Assembly (NCBI RefSeq): GCF_004363005.1
Contig: NZ_SNYH01000004.1
Coordinates: 186,001 to 250,000, forward strand
Source: Tenacibaculum caenipelagi
GTDB taxonomy: Bacteria; Bacteroidota; Bacteroidia; Flavobacteriales; Flavobacteriaceae
Direction of reading: 5' to 3'
DNA length: 64,000 nt
Numbering within the stretch: the first letter of the stretch is position 1; each line of letters starts with the position of its first letter. A program made the translations under genes and the position numbers. Below the pieces are notes generated by a model. It saw only the letters and a list, made by a program, of their open reading frames with translations, was not told the origin of the DNA and ran no database searches. This document shows, piece by piece, positions 27,188 to 35,668 of this stretch.

Positions 27188-27220
27188 TTGTTTATCAGTT
27201 TATTAAAAATACTATGTTTG
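27188..27220 (+). promoter_or_regulatory. Promoter of a putative small RNA
   Basis: TTG (27188-27190), a 22-base spacer and TATGTTTG (27213-27220), matching TAnnTTTG. No open reading frame follows before the terminator at 27362. Confidence 0.5.
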
Positions 27221-27226
27221 TATAGA

Positions 27227-27390
27227 TACTGAAAACTAATAGTCTAGGGTAATCATTTGCTTGATTTTTATTAATAGGATTAATTTTTAGTTTTGCGAAT
27301 GATTTTTTTCATGTGTAATTAAAAGTCGGGGGACAACTAATACACATGAACAGAGAGTAAAAACCTTCTTTAAGAAGGTTTTTTTTGTTT
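27227..27390 (+). ncRNA. Putative small RNA, family not recognised
   Basis: Between the promoter and a strong terminator lie about 160 bases without a reading frame. They include a 9-bp hairpin of TCATGTGTA (27309-27317) with TACACATGA (27341-27349) around a 23-base loop holding GTCGGGGGACAAC, a G-rich block unusual in this AT-rich DNA. The arrangement (promoter, structured body, terminator) is that of a free-standing RNA. A 6S-like RNA is one possibility but I cannot show it. Confidence 0.4.
27362..27386 (+). terminator. Intrinsic terminator of the putative small RNA
   Basis: AACCTTCTT (27362-27370), one base, AAGAAGGTT (27372-27380), then TTTTTT. It is more than 350 bases from the last upstream gene, so it most likely belongs to a separate transcript. 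Confidence 0.75.
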
Positions 27391-27392
27391 TA

Positions 27393-27608
27393 AAATAACA
27401 CTCTTTGCACGAAATCGAGAGTATCGAGATTAACGAATTCCTATTTGTTTAAATAGCAAATAATAAGTAAACGACAATGAGAGGGAAGTGAACGTGTGTA
27501 AAAATCGTCAGTTTATAGTAAAATTAAAGGTTATTTTATGAAAGCTAACGAATATTTTTTATGCTAGGACGTAGGAGGGAAGCATAATGTATGGAATGGG
27601 TTAATTAG
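27393..27608. other. Rest of the intergenic region before the M50 gene
   Basis: No gene or clear hairpin stands out. The region lies downstream of both the small RNA and the convergent M50 gene. Confidence 0.4.
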
Positions 27609-28787
27609 CTATAAACCTAATTTTTGTTTTACTTTTTTTAAATAATAATCAAGTTGGTAAGTTTTATCATTTAGTTCTTTGGCTTTATTAAAATTTTTCA
27701 AAGCTTTCAGATATTCCTTATTATCATAATGATAAACCCCTAAATTCAAATAACAATAAGAGTTCATACCATCAAGAGTCATTGATTTTTCTAAATCAGC
27801 AAGACCATCTTCTTTTAAACCTAGTTTAATTTTTGCGTACCCTCTATTGTTTAATGCGTAAGCAAAATTTTCTTCTAAAGAGATAGCTTTCTCGAAGTCT
27901 TTTATTGCATTTTCATAATCTTCCATTAGATTAAAAGTGTAACCTCGATTATTTAAAGCATTACTATTATTAGGTTCAATTTCAATAGCTTTATTATAAT
28001 CATTTATTGCTTCATCATAATTACCAGAAAAAGATTTTATTAGTCCTGAATTTATATAATCAATTGAGTTATATGTCTTTTTAAACTTACTACTGTATAG
28101 GTCATCTACTCTTGATGCATTATCATAATCTTCAATTTGTAAATAAGCACTAATTAATATTTGATAGATAACCTCCTTTTTATAACCTTTATCAAGCACT
28201 TTTTCAAAAAACAACACGGCTAAATCATATTCTTTATTATTGTAATGTTTACTTCCAATATTATATTCTTCTGGTAGGTTTTTAAATTGTATTAACTCAA
28301 GGATTTGCTTACCATCATTATAAACACTAGTCCCGTTATGAAGCTCAATAGGCTTACTATTTGGTATAATGTTTAAAAAAAAATCATAATAAGTCGAGAC
28401 ATTAAAAAAGAATAAAATAATTTTAGCATTATCATTTATATTACTAAAAAAAACTAAGTAGGTTAAAATTAATGATAATGATAAAGAAGCTAATGGTCCC
28501 ATTAAAACAATAAATATTTGTTTATTTATTGAAAGTATTTCCTGCTCTAACACGCAAAGTCCAATTTTCCAATCAAAAGTTTTTTTATTAAAGAATAGTT
28601 CTATCCTACCAATAGTAACTTTAAAACTTTCTTTTGGATCGCCATAAGAACCTAGATATAAGGTTACTTTCTTGTCAGTAAATAGAAGTGCTGGTATGCC
28701 ATGACCTAATTCATGTATTAAAGTTGAAAGTGGTCTTAATATTACAGTAAAAAAGAATATGAAAATTAAATAATAAAAAAATAGCAT
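27609..28787 (-). CDS. M50-type membrane metalloprotease with C-terminal TPR array
   Basis: 392 residues. The first membrane segment is followed by LIHELGHGIPALL (HExxH at 25-29), placing the zinc site at the membrane as in M50 site-2 proteases. More hydrophobic segments lie at about 80-150. From about 175 to 390 there are five or six TPR units (NNRGYTFNLMEDYENAIKDFEKAI and similar). It is divergent from the Gabija-like operon and shares its intergenic palindrome. The function is unknown; regulated intramembrane cleavage is plausible from the family. Confidence 0.78.
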   Translation of the reverse strand: MLFFYYLIFIFFFTVILRPLSTLIHELGHGIPALLFTDKKVTLYLGSYGDPKESFKVTIGRIELFFNKKTFDWKIGLCVLEQEILSINKQIFIVLMGPLASLSLSLILTYLVFFSNINDNAKIILFFFNVSTYYDFFLNIIPNSKPIELHNGTSVYNDGKQILELIQFKNLPEEYNIGSKHYNNKEYDLAVLFFEKVLDKGYKKEVIYQILISAYLQIEDYDNASRVDDLYSSKFKKTYNSIDYINSGLIKSFSGNYDEAINDYNKAIEIEPNNSNALNNRGYTFNLMEDYENAIKDFEKAISLEENFAYALNNRGYAKIKLGLKEDGLADLEKSMTLDGMNSYCYLNLGVYHYDNKEYLKALKNFNKAKELNDKTYQLDYYLKKVKQKLGL

Positions 28788-28853
28788 ATGTTTTTTAACT
28801 TCTTAAATTTCGAATATAGTCTAATTTATTTTGGTATACATAACTTATTGAAA

Positions 28854-28900
28854 ACTACGGAAAACCGTAGTTAAATACTTGTCGTTTTTTGGTATATTTA
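28854..28900 (+). promoter_or_regulatory. Palindromic operator and promoter of the Gabija-like operon
   Basis: ACTACGG (28854-28860), AAAA, CCGTAGT (28865-28871) is a perfect 7-bp dyad. After 21 bases comes TATATTTA (28893-28900) then AACT. The layout is the same as at 8598-8644, upstream of the GHKL/GIY-YIG cassette, including an ACTTG in the gap. It lies about 120 bases before the first gene and could also serve the divergent M50 gene. Confidence 0.65.
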
Positions 28901-28992
28901 AACTCTCCCTTTTATTAATTATAGTAATAAAAAATAATTAAAGTTTCTGAATTTAGCTCAGGAATGTAAATAATCTTATACCAATAATTGAA

Positions 28993-30642
28993 ATGAAATT
29001 AAAAAAAATCAAACTCAAAAACTTCAAAATGCATGAAAGCAAGGAGTTTGAATTCAACGACGATGTAAACATAATTGTAGGAGACAATGAATGCGGTAAG
29101 AGTTCATTACTTGAAGCAATTGAAATATGTCTCAACTTTACTTATAGAGGAAAGCCTTTGAATTCTGAACTGACGACAGATTTGTTTAATGAAAAGTGTA
29201 TTAAAAAATATTTAGATGGAGATAAATCCCAAAATTCTTTACCTGAAATTAAAATAGAGGCATATTTAGAAGGAGATGCAAACCTAAAAGGGACTAATAA
29301 TGATGACAAAGATGATACTGAAGGAATCTTTATAAGAATTTTCTTTGATGATGATTTAACAGACTCTTATTCTTCGTTTATTAAAAAGCCTGATGATGTC
29401 AAAACATTACCTATTGAATTCTATAAAACTGAATGGTATAGTTTTGCATGGAATAGATTAACTTTTCATAATAAAAAAGTTAATTGTTTATTCGTTGATC
29501 CTTCAAGATTGCATCCAACTTATGGACGCTCGAAATATATTAATAGCATTATAAATGCTACTTTGGAAAAGCCAGAAAGATCTATTTTAAATTTAAATTT
29601 TAGGCAATTAAAATCTCGATTTGATAACGAAGAGAAAGTTATAGAGATTAATAAAGGATTAGATGTAGAAAATGATATTACAAGTAAGAATTTAAAAATT
29701 ACTACTGATATTGGCGGAAAATCGAGTTGGGAAAGTAATTTAGAGTTAACAGTCGACGATGTTTCATTTAATCAAATTGGTAAAGGTGAACAGAACCAAA
29801 TTCAGATAAAATTAGCTTTACAAAATAAAGCAGATGATGTTGATATAATAATGTTGGAAGAACCTGAAAATCATCTTTCACATATAAATTTAGTTAAGTT
29901 AATTAGTTATATTGAAAAGAAAAATAATGATAAGCAATTGTTCTTAACAACTCATAGTTCTTATGTGTTAAACAAGTTAAGTATTAATAAGTTATGTCTT
30001 TTGTCAAGTGAGTATTCCCGTTTAGGAAATATAGATAAAGAAACTATTAAAACTCTTAAAAGATTTCCAGGTTATGATACTTTAAGAGTTATACTAGCGG
30101 AGCATCCTATTTTAGTTGAAGGTCCTTCTGATGAGTTAATACTAAAAAAAATATATTTAAAGAAACATGGATGTTTACCAGAAGAAAATGGTATAGATAT
30201 TATAGTCGTTCGTGGTATTGGTTTTAAAAGCTATTTAAATGTAGTCAAGCCATTAAAACATAAAATAAGGGTAGTAAAAGATAATGATGGAAACTATAAA
30301 AAAAATATTCATGATTGGTCTCTAAATTATAAAGATTGCGATTTCATAACATACTACTCTGACAAATCCAATGATTCAAATTCGTTAGAACCTGCTATTA
30401 TCAATTCAAATTCAGATTCAGAAACAAATTTAGATAAGCTCGCAAAAGTAATGCTATCCACCCAAACTTATAATAAATACAATAAAATTAATGGATTGGA
30501 TAAAAAAAAGGAGTTTTTCACTCAATGGTACGATGGAGAAGATAGTGGTAAAAAGAAAGTTGATTCAGCAATAAGGATATTCGATAACAATGAAGAAATA
30601 AAGTTTCCAGATTATTTAACTAAGGCCGTTCAATATGAGTAA
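28993..30642 (+). CDS. gajA: OLD-family ATPase/TOPRIM nuclease, GajA-like
   Basis: 549 residues. It has an ABC/SMC-type ATPase with Walker A VGDNECGKSS (29-38), Walker B LEEPENHL (288-295) and H-switch TTHSS (319-323), then a TOPRIM domain with VEGPSDE (375-381, catalytic Glu) and VKDNDGN (428-434, metal-binding Asp). This is the OLD class that, paired with a UvrD-like helicase, forms the Gabija anti-phage system, in which GajA nicks DNA and is kept inactive by nucleotides. The length is close to known GajA. The helicase gene overlaps by 8 bases. The assignment rests on domain order and pairing; other OLD-helicase pairs exist. Confidence 0.8.
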   Translation: MKLKKIKLKNFKMHESKEFEFNDDVNIIVGDNECGKSSLLEAIEICLNFTYRGKPLNSELTTDLFNEKCIKKYLDGDKSQNSLPEIKIEAYLEGDANLKGTNNDDKDDTEGIFIRIFFDDDLTDSYSSFIKKPDDVKTLPIEFYKTEWYSFAWNRLTFHNKKVNCLFVDPSRLHPTYGRSKYINSIINATLEKPERSILNLNFRQLKSRFDNEEKVIEINKGLDVENDITSKNLKITTDIGGKSSWESNLELTVDDVSFNQIGKGEQNQIQIKLALQNKADDVDIIMLEEPENHLSHINLVKLISYIEKKNNDKQLFLTTHSSYVLNKLSINKLCLLSSEYSRLGNIDKETIKTLKRFPGYDTLRVILAEHPILVEGPSDELILKKIYLKKHGCLPEENGIDIIVVRGIGFKSYLNVVKPLKHKIRVVKDNDGNYKKNIHDWSLNYKDCDFITYYSDKSNDSNSLEPAIINSNSDSETNLDKLAKVMLSTQTYNKYNKINGLDKKKEFFTQWYDGEDSGKKKVDSAIRIFDNNEEIKFPDYLTKAVQYE

Positions 30643-31783
30643 TAAATTAGTTCTCGCAAGTGCTGGAGCTGGTAAATCTCAAATGATAGTTAAAGATGCT
30701 TTAGACCTTGTTAAAGACTCAAGCAGCAAAATTTTAATTCTAACTTATACAGAGAATAACCAGAAAGAAATACTAGATAAAATTTGTATAGAGAAAAAAT
30801 ATTTGCCATCTAATATCTACATAAAAGGCTGGTTTTCATTTCTTTTAGAAGATTTAATAAGGCCATATCAAAATTGCATTTTTGAAAACCGAATTTTAGG
30901 TGTTTTCTTTAATCCATCAGACCCTCACATGAGAAACGGAAGAATGATTTCAGGACGTGGAGAAAAAGTAGGTAAAATGTATAATGAACTTCATTATTTA
31001 ACTAAGAATAAAGACAGAGTACACACCACATATATTTCAAAGCTTGCTTCAAGAATTAATAAAGAATCCAAAGGAAAACCAATAGCTCGTTTAGAGCAGA
31101 TTTATGATTCAATATTGATAGATGAAGTACAAGATTTAGTAGGTTGGGATTTTGACCTAATTGAAAAATTGAGTAAGTTGGAAACATTATCAATTACATG
31201 CGTAGGTGATTTTAGGCAAACTATATATACTACTAATATAGGAACAAAACAACCAAAAACTAATATTGAAAAATTAAATAAGTTCAAGAACCTTGGCTTT
31301 AGTATAGAAAATTTAAATATTAGTTGGAGATGTGTACAATCTATTTGTGATTTTGCAGATAAGGTACACTCAGCTGAAGGAATTTATAAGAAAACTGAAT
31401 CGATGAATACAGATATACCAAATGAATATTTAAAGCATTTGGGAGTTTTTGCTATAAAACAAGAGCATGTCAAAAATTATTTAGAATTATATAAACCTGT
31501 GATTTTAAGAGTATCAAAGAGTACTCAAAAAGAATTATGCAAGGGAAATTCTAATGTAAATTTTGGAGCATCAAAAGGATTAGGCTTTGAAAGAGTTTTA
31601 ATTATACCTACAGATAAACAAAAGAAATTTTTATTGGGAAATTATAATGTATTTGATAAAGACAAAACGGAGAAAGCTAAAAGTTCGTTATATGTAGCTA
31701 TTACTCGAGCTAAATATAGTGTTGCATTTATATATGATGATGAAGATGAGCTTATTGATTTAGAAAGATGGCTACCGAATTAA
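30635..31783 (+). CDS. gajB: UvrD/Rep-like superfamily 1 helicase, GajB-like (short)
   Basis: 382 residues, about 100 shorter than the well-studied GajB. All SF1A motifs are there: Walker A ASAGAGKSQ (8-16), DEVQD (163-167), VGDFRQTIY (190-198), SWRC (230-233), the SKGLGFERV segment (313-321) and YVAITRAK (353-360). It is therefore a complete core without the usual accessory domains 1B/2B at full size. ATGAGTAA overlap with gajA means translational coupling. In Gabija, GajB senses DNA ends and stimulates GajA. Confidence 0.8.
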   Translation: MSNKLVLASAGAGKSQMIVKDALDLVKDSSSKILILTYTENNQKEILDKICIEKKYLPSNIYIKGWFSFLLEDLIRPYQNCIFENRILGVFFNPSDPHMRNGRMISGRGEKVGKMYNELHYLTKNKDRVHTTYISKLASRINKESKGKPIARLEQIYDSILIDEVQDLVGWDFDLIEKLSKLETLSITCVGDFRQTIYTTNIGTKQPKTNIEKLNKFKNLGFSIENLNISWRCVQSICDFADKVHSAEGIYKKTESMNTDIPNEYLKHLGVFAIKQEHVKNYLELYKPVILRVSKSTQKELCKGNSNVNFGASKGLGFERVLIIPTDKQKKFLLGNYNVFDKDKTEKAKSSLYVAITRAKYSVAFIYDDEDELIDLERWLPN

Positions 31784-31985
31784 CCTCATAAAACTTTGGT
31801 TAAAACAATAGGCGAGTGGAGCGAGCATATTTTAGAGGGTAGTTAAAGTTTTTCTTAGTATTTCTAGAAGTTTAAGAAGTTTTTTTAGTAATCTGGTTAG
31901 TTGCAATGTTTCCTAAAATAATAGCATAACGAACCGTTAAATGAGACCTTAAAAAGATCCACGGATTTAATTTCTATTTTACATA
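31784..31985. other. Intergenic region after the Gabija-like operon
   Basis: No gene. At 31959-31973 the sequence CCACGGATTTAATTT is an imperfect inverted copy of AAAATTGTAATCCGTGA at 32338-32354, so the tandem repeats that follow are enclosed by inverted ends. Confidence 0.45.
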
Positions 31986-32157
31986 ATATTTTAAAATAAT
32001 ATTGTTGTGAAAATAAGAAATACAAAGCATTCACATAAAGGTGAATTATTGATACTAAAGGCATTTACTTTTAAGTAACGTGATTATAGCTACAAATGTG
32101 TAAATACATTCACGAACATAAAATTTTAAATTAACTCGTGAGTAAATATTTTTCCTT
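31986..32157. repeat. 172-bp tandem direct repeat, unit 1
   Basis: The unit begins ATATTTTAAAATAATATT and is repeated directly with an offset of 172 bases. I count two substitutions between the units. No reading frame longer than about 24 codons is present. Confidence 0.9.
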
Positions 32158-32332
32158 ATATTTTAAAATAATATTGTTGTGAAAAAAAGAAATACAAAGC
32201 ATTCATATAAAGGTGAATTATTGATACTAAAGGCATTTACTTTTAAGTAACGTGATTATAGCTACAAATGTGTAAATACATTCACGAACATAAAATTTTA
32301 AATTAACTCGTGAGTAAATATTTTTCCTTATA
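32158..32332. repeat. 172-bp tandem direct repeat, unit 2
   Basis: Second unit, with the two differences near its start (T to A and C to T relative to unit 1). The high identity in AT-rich non-coding DNA implies a recent duplication. A dyad TCACGA/TCGTGA lies near the end of each unit. Confidence 0.9.
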
Positions 32333-32408
32333 AATCTAAAATTGTAATCCGTGAGAATCGCGTATTTGAAATTTTAATGAACCAAGTACTAAATATTTTA
32401 AAAAATTA

Positions 32409-32509
32409 AGAAATTCATAAGTCACAATTTCTTTACACACAATATCTGTCGATATAACTCTAAAGACGTTATATCTGATATTATGTGTAAATAGCCTGAA
32501 AAACGGCTA
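32409..32509. other. Cluster of three hairpins in the intergenic region
   Basis: First, AGAAATT (32409-32415) with AATTTCT (32426-32432). Second, a long imperfect arm 32432-32458 with 32468-32491 (TTTACACA ... ATATAAC against GTTATAT ... TGTGTAAA) around a 9-base loop. Third, TAGCC (32492-32496) with GGCTA (32505-32509). No gene is seen from 32333 to 32753. Confidence 0.55.
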
Positions 32510-32753
32510 TACAGAAATTACGATACAAAATGTACTATAATTAATATTATGTTAAATAGTGTGTTTCGAACTCTAAAAAAATAAATAAAATTTAATTCCT
32601 TCTATTTCCTTATTACTGTTGCTTTTAGCCAGATAAACTGCCCTGTTTTTTGTTTAGAGAGCAAATTATTGTGGTAGGGTAATTTTTAATATTTCTGTTT
32701 AACTAATATATCCGCGGAACAAAGATTAAACAATTATTAAAAATTTAAACATT

Positions 32754-33749
32754 ATGAAAAATATTAAAAGAATATTCATCTTTCTTTTTGTTTGCTTATC
32801 AATTTTCGCGGTAAACGTATCGTGTAGTAACGATGATAAAATAGTACCTCCTACCGATTCTACCGATACCTCAGGGTCAGATGGTGATACAGATTCAACT
32901 AATGGTCAAGTTGAAGGTAGCGAGGGTGAAATTACTTTATACAAAGTAAATGGAGACGACATCTCTAAAGTACAAGATTACAAGGTAAAAGATAAAGATT
33001 TAGAGTATCAAAAAGATGTAGCTAAGCATAAAGAGATCTGGGAGTTGGTTAAGAAAATTGTTCCTGCCGATCAAAGAAAAAAAATGGGAGAATTTTTAAT
33101 TTACAACGGAGAAGTTACAGGAAGTGCTGGTTTTGTTATTGAAATTAAAAAAGACTTATCTGTTTGGCAAATGGGAATTGCTATCAATTATGCTTACGAA
33201 GGTGGTTTTAATGCAGGAGGTGAATTGGCCTACACAATAATTCACGAATTTGGGCATGTACTAACCTTAGATAACACTCAATTAGATGCAGCTGTAACTC
33301 AAGAGAATTGTAAAAACTACTTCCCTGGTGAAGGATGTGCTTTAGAAAACTCATATATAAACGAATTACATGCTAAATATTGGAATGACATTTGGAGCGA
33401 GTATCAAGATGCTAAAAAAGATGAAGCAGCACAAGCACAATTTTATGAGAAGTATAAAGAAAGATATGTAACTCAATATGCATCAACCAATCCGGGTGAA
33501 GATATTGCTGAAGTATTTGCCACTTTCACTACTCAAAAAGACAAACCAGAAGGAAAAACAATTGCAGAGAAAAAAATACTGTTAATGTATAACAGAAGCG
33601 AATTGGTTGCTTTTAGAGATCATATTAGAAAGAATTTAGCACTTAGAGGAAAAGGAAATGCGCTAGCGTTTGAATTACCACAACCAGGAATGTGGAAACA
33701 AGCAAACACTTTTGGTAATCCGCACAAAACTAAATGCAGAAGACATTAG
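32754..33749 (+). CDS. Zincin-type putative metalloprotease lipoprotein
   Basis: 331 residues. A lipoprotein signal ends in NVSC (Cys 24), then an Asp/Thr/Ser-rich linker (30-58). The catalytic domain carries TIIHEFGHVLTLD with the HExxH at 164-168, and GEDIAEVFATF further on offers the third acidic ligand of a gluzincin-like site. It is a surface or periplasmic protease of an uncharacterised family. It stands alone with its own terminator. Confidence 0.75.
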   Translation: MKNIKRIFIFLFVCLSIFAVNVSCSNDDKIVPPTDSTDTSGSDGDTDSTNGQVEGSEGEITLYKVNGDDISKVQDYKVKDKDLEYQKDVAKHKEIWELVKKIVPADQRKKMGEFLIYNGEVTGSAGFVIEIKKDLSVWQMGIAINYAYEGGFNAGGELAYTIIHEFGHVLTLDNTQLDAAVTQENCKNYFPGEGCALENSYINELHAKYWNDIWSEYQDAKKDEAAQAQFYEKYKERYVTQYASTNPGEDIAEVFATFTTQKDKPEGKTIAEKKILLMYNRSELVAFRDHIRKNLALRGKGNALAFELPQPGMWKQANTFGNPHKTKCRRH

Positions 33750-33760
33750 TTTAATAATCT

Positions 33761-33808
33761 GGCACTCTTAGATATTCAGTTATAAAACTTCTAAGAGTGC
33801 CGTTTTTT
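33761..33808 (+). terminator. Terminator after the zincin lipoprotein
   Basis: GGCACTCTTAG (33761-33771) pairs with CTAAGAGTGCC (33791-33801), followed by a long T-run. Confidence 0.85.
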
Positions 33809-33820
33809 TTTAAATAAATT

Positions 33821-34210
33821 ATGAAACACATAGTATTAGTATTAATAGCAATAGCATTAACCAGTTGCTCAAGTTCAAAAAACATTAAAGAAGATGCTCT
33901 TTTGTATTTTGGTAAAACCCAGTGTTTAGGAAAATGCCCTGTTTTTGACATGTATCTTTTTGAAGATGGTAAAGTTTTATACGAAGGATTTAAAAATGTG
34001 ACTTTATTAGGAAAACATGAGTCTAAAATAACAACAGAAGAAATTAAAGACATAAAACAAAGGTTAGAAAAAATAGATTTTTCTGCTAAAGAAAAATTAA
34101 CAAGAGATATACCCAATACAGTCTTAAAATTCAAAGGAAAGAAGCTAATAGCACAGAATAATGAAGAGATAAAAGACTTATTAATCTTACTAGAAAAAAT
34201 TAAATTATAA
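33821..34210 (+). CDS. DUF6438-type small lipoprotein
   Basis: 129 residues. The signal ends in LTSC (Cys 16). The body, LYFGKTQCLGKCPVFDMYLFEDG with two Cys close together and a GKVLYEGF strand, matches what is usually called DUF6438. The function is unknown. It follows the terminator of the zincin gene by about 15 bases, so it has its own promoter or relies on read-through. Confidence 0.7.
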   Translation: MKHIVLVLIAIALTSCSSSKNIKEDALLYFGKTQCLGKCPVFDMYLFEDGKVLYEGFKNVTLLGKHESKITTEEIKDIKQRLEKIDFSAKEKLTRDIPNTVLKFKGKKLIAQNNEEIKDLLILLEKIKL

Positions 34211-34385
34211 TTTTTTTAACAAAAAAGGTAGGGTAAATTCAAAGATTCCTGTTTAAGTATAGTAAGATGATATTAAGCTATAAGACGCTGTTAGGAATAG
34301 ACCCCTTCACTTTTTATAATTTTCACGTAATAACTTTATTCTAAGCAGCGTCATTTTCATTATACATTCATGATATTGTTTGTTT

Positions 34386-34412
34386 AAAAAGGCTATTTAT
34401 AATAGCCTTTTT
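34386..34412 (+). terminator. Hairpin terminator upstream of the MFS gene
   Basis: AAAAAGGCTATT (34386-34397), TAT, AATAGCCTTTTT (34401-34412). It lies 175 bases after the small lipoprotein gene and probably ends that transcript or a short RNA from the space between. Confidence 0.75.
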
Positions 34413-34449
34413 TTATTGATAATACAGACTTCAAACAAAATAAAGGCAG

Positions 34450-34457
34450 TACTTTTG
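34450..34457 (+). promoter_or_regulatory. -7 box of the MFS gene
   Basis: TACTTTTG fits TAnnTTTG and ends 4 bases before the ATG at 34462, so the mRNA would have almost no leader. A TTG at the right distance is missing. Confidence 0.5.
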
Positions 34458-34461
34458 CCTA

Positions 34462-35664
34462 ATGCAAAAAAATGATCAGTCGAAATTAGAATTTATAGCT
34501 TTAATGGCTTCATTAATGTCATTAGTAGCTTTATCTATAGATGCATTATTACCCGCATTAGAACAAATAGGAATTAGTGTTAATATTCAAAAAGAGTCTA
34601 GCAATAATCAACTATTGATTACTATGATTTTTTTAGGATTGGGATTTGGACAGTTAATTTCTGGGCCTATTTCTGATAGTTTAGGACGCAAACCCGTAAT
34701 TTATGGAGGTTTCATACTCTTTGTAATTGCTAGTTTTATATGTGTAAGTGCTTCAAGCATAGAAATGATGGTTTTAGGAAGAGTTTTACAAGGAGTTGGT
34801 CTTTCTGCTCCTCGAACCATAAGCATTGCTATGGTAAGAGATAGTTTTAGTGGTAATTATATGGCTAAAATTATGTCGTTTATTGTAGTAATTTTTATTC
34901 TTGTTCCTGTGGTAGCACCAGCTTTAGGAAAACTCATGTTAGACACTTATGGTTGGAAATCTGTATTTTATAGCCAATTGATTTATGGAGTAATAGTAAT
35001 GATTTGGCTGTGGAAACGTCAACCAGAAACACTTAAAGAAGTCAATAAGGTTACTTTTTCTTTTCATTTATTTACTGACGGATTAAAAGAGTTTATAAAA
35101 TTTAAGCAAGCCATAGTTTTTACTCTGATTTCAGGATTTATTACTGGTTCATTTATGGTGTACTTAAGTGCTTCTCAGCAAATTTTTCAAGAACAATATT
35201 TATTGGTAGATGAGTTTCCTTACATTTTTGCAGGTTTGGCTATTTCGGTAGGATTCGCTACTTTTTTAAACGGATCATTTGTAATGAGATTTGGTATGCA
35301 TAGACTCGTGTCATTTTTCTTAATCATTTTTACTGTTGTTCCTATAGCATATATCGCCTTCTTTTATCAGCAAGCTAACCCGAGTGTAGAAATATTATTG
35401 GTATTTTTTGCTTTACAGTTTTTTGCTCTTGGTTTTTTATTTGGAAATCTTCGTGCTTTGGCAATGCAGCCAGTAGGACATATTGCAGGAATTGGAGCAG
35501 CGATTAACGGATTTGTGTCTACTATTATGGCAGTACCTATCGCAACTTTTATAGGTAAATATGTGGTAACCACCACCCTCCCACTTTTTATGGGCTTCTT
35601 TGTTTGTGGAGTCTTATCGTTGATATTGTTAAATTTTACAAAATTAAAACCAGTAAATAATTAA
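34462..35664 (+). CDS. MFS multidrug exporter, Bcr/CflA type
   Basis: 400 residues with 12 hydrophobic segments. The first loop has GFGQLISGPISDSLGRKPVIYGG, the MFS motif A, and SIDALLPALEQIG in helix 1 is typical of Bcr/CflA drug:H+ antiporters. It sits in the inner membrane. The pseudouridine synthase starts 5 bases after its stop, so they are co-transcribed. Confidence 0.88.
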   Translation: MQKNDQSKLEFIALMASLMSLVALSIDALLPALEQIGISVNIQKESSNNQLLITMIFLGLGFGQLISGPISDSLGRKPVIYGGFILFVIASFICVSASSIEMMVLGRVLQGVGLSAPRTISIAMVRDSFSGNYMAKIMSFIVVIFILVPVVAPALGKLMLDTYGWKSVFYSQLIYGVIVMIWLWKRQPETLKEVNKVTFSFHLFTDGLKEFIKFKQAIVFTLISGFITGSFMVYLSASQQIFQEQYLLVDEFPYIFAGLAISVGFATFLNGSFVMRFGMHRLVSFFLIIFTVVPIAYIAFFYQQANPSVEILLVFFALQFFALGFLFGNLRALAMQPVGHIAGIGAAINGFVSTIMAVPIATFIGKYVVTTTLPLFMGFFVCGVLSLILLNFTKLKPVNN

Positions 35665-35668
35665 AGTA

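Noticed and set aside
32015..32079. Short GTG-started frame of about 24 codons in each 172-bp unit
   Set aside because: It is too short, has a weak start and no sign of selection on the protein.
31986..32332. CRISPR-like repeat array
   Set aside because: There are only two long adjoining units and no spacers.
27012..32753. Integrative element with att sites
   Set aside because: No integrase, no tRNA and no matching direct repeats at the ends were found.
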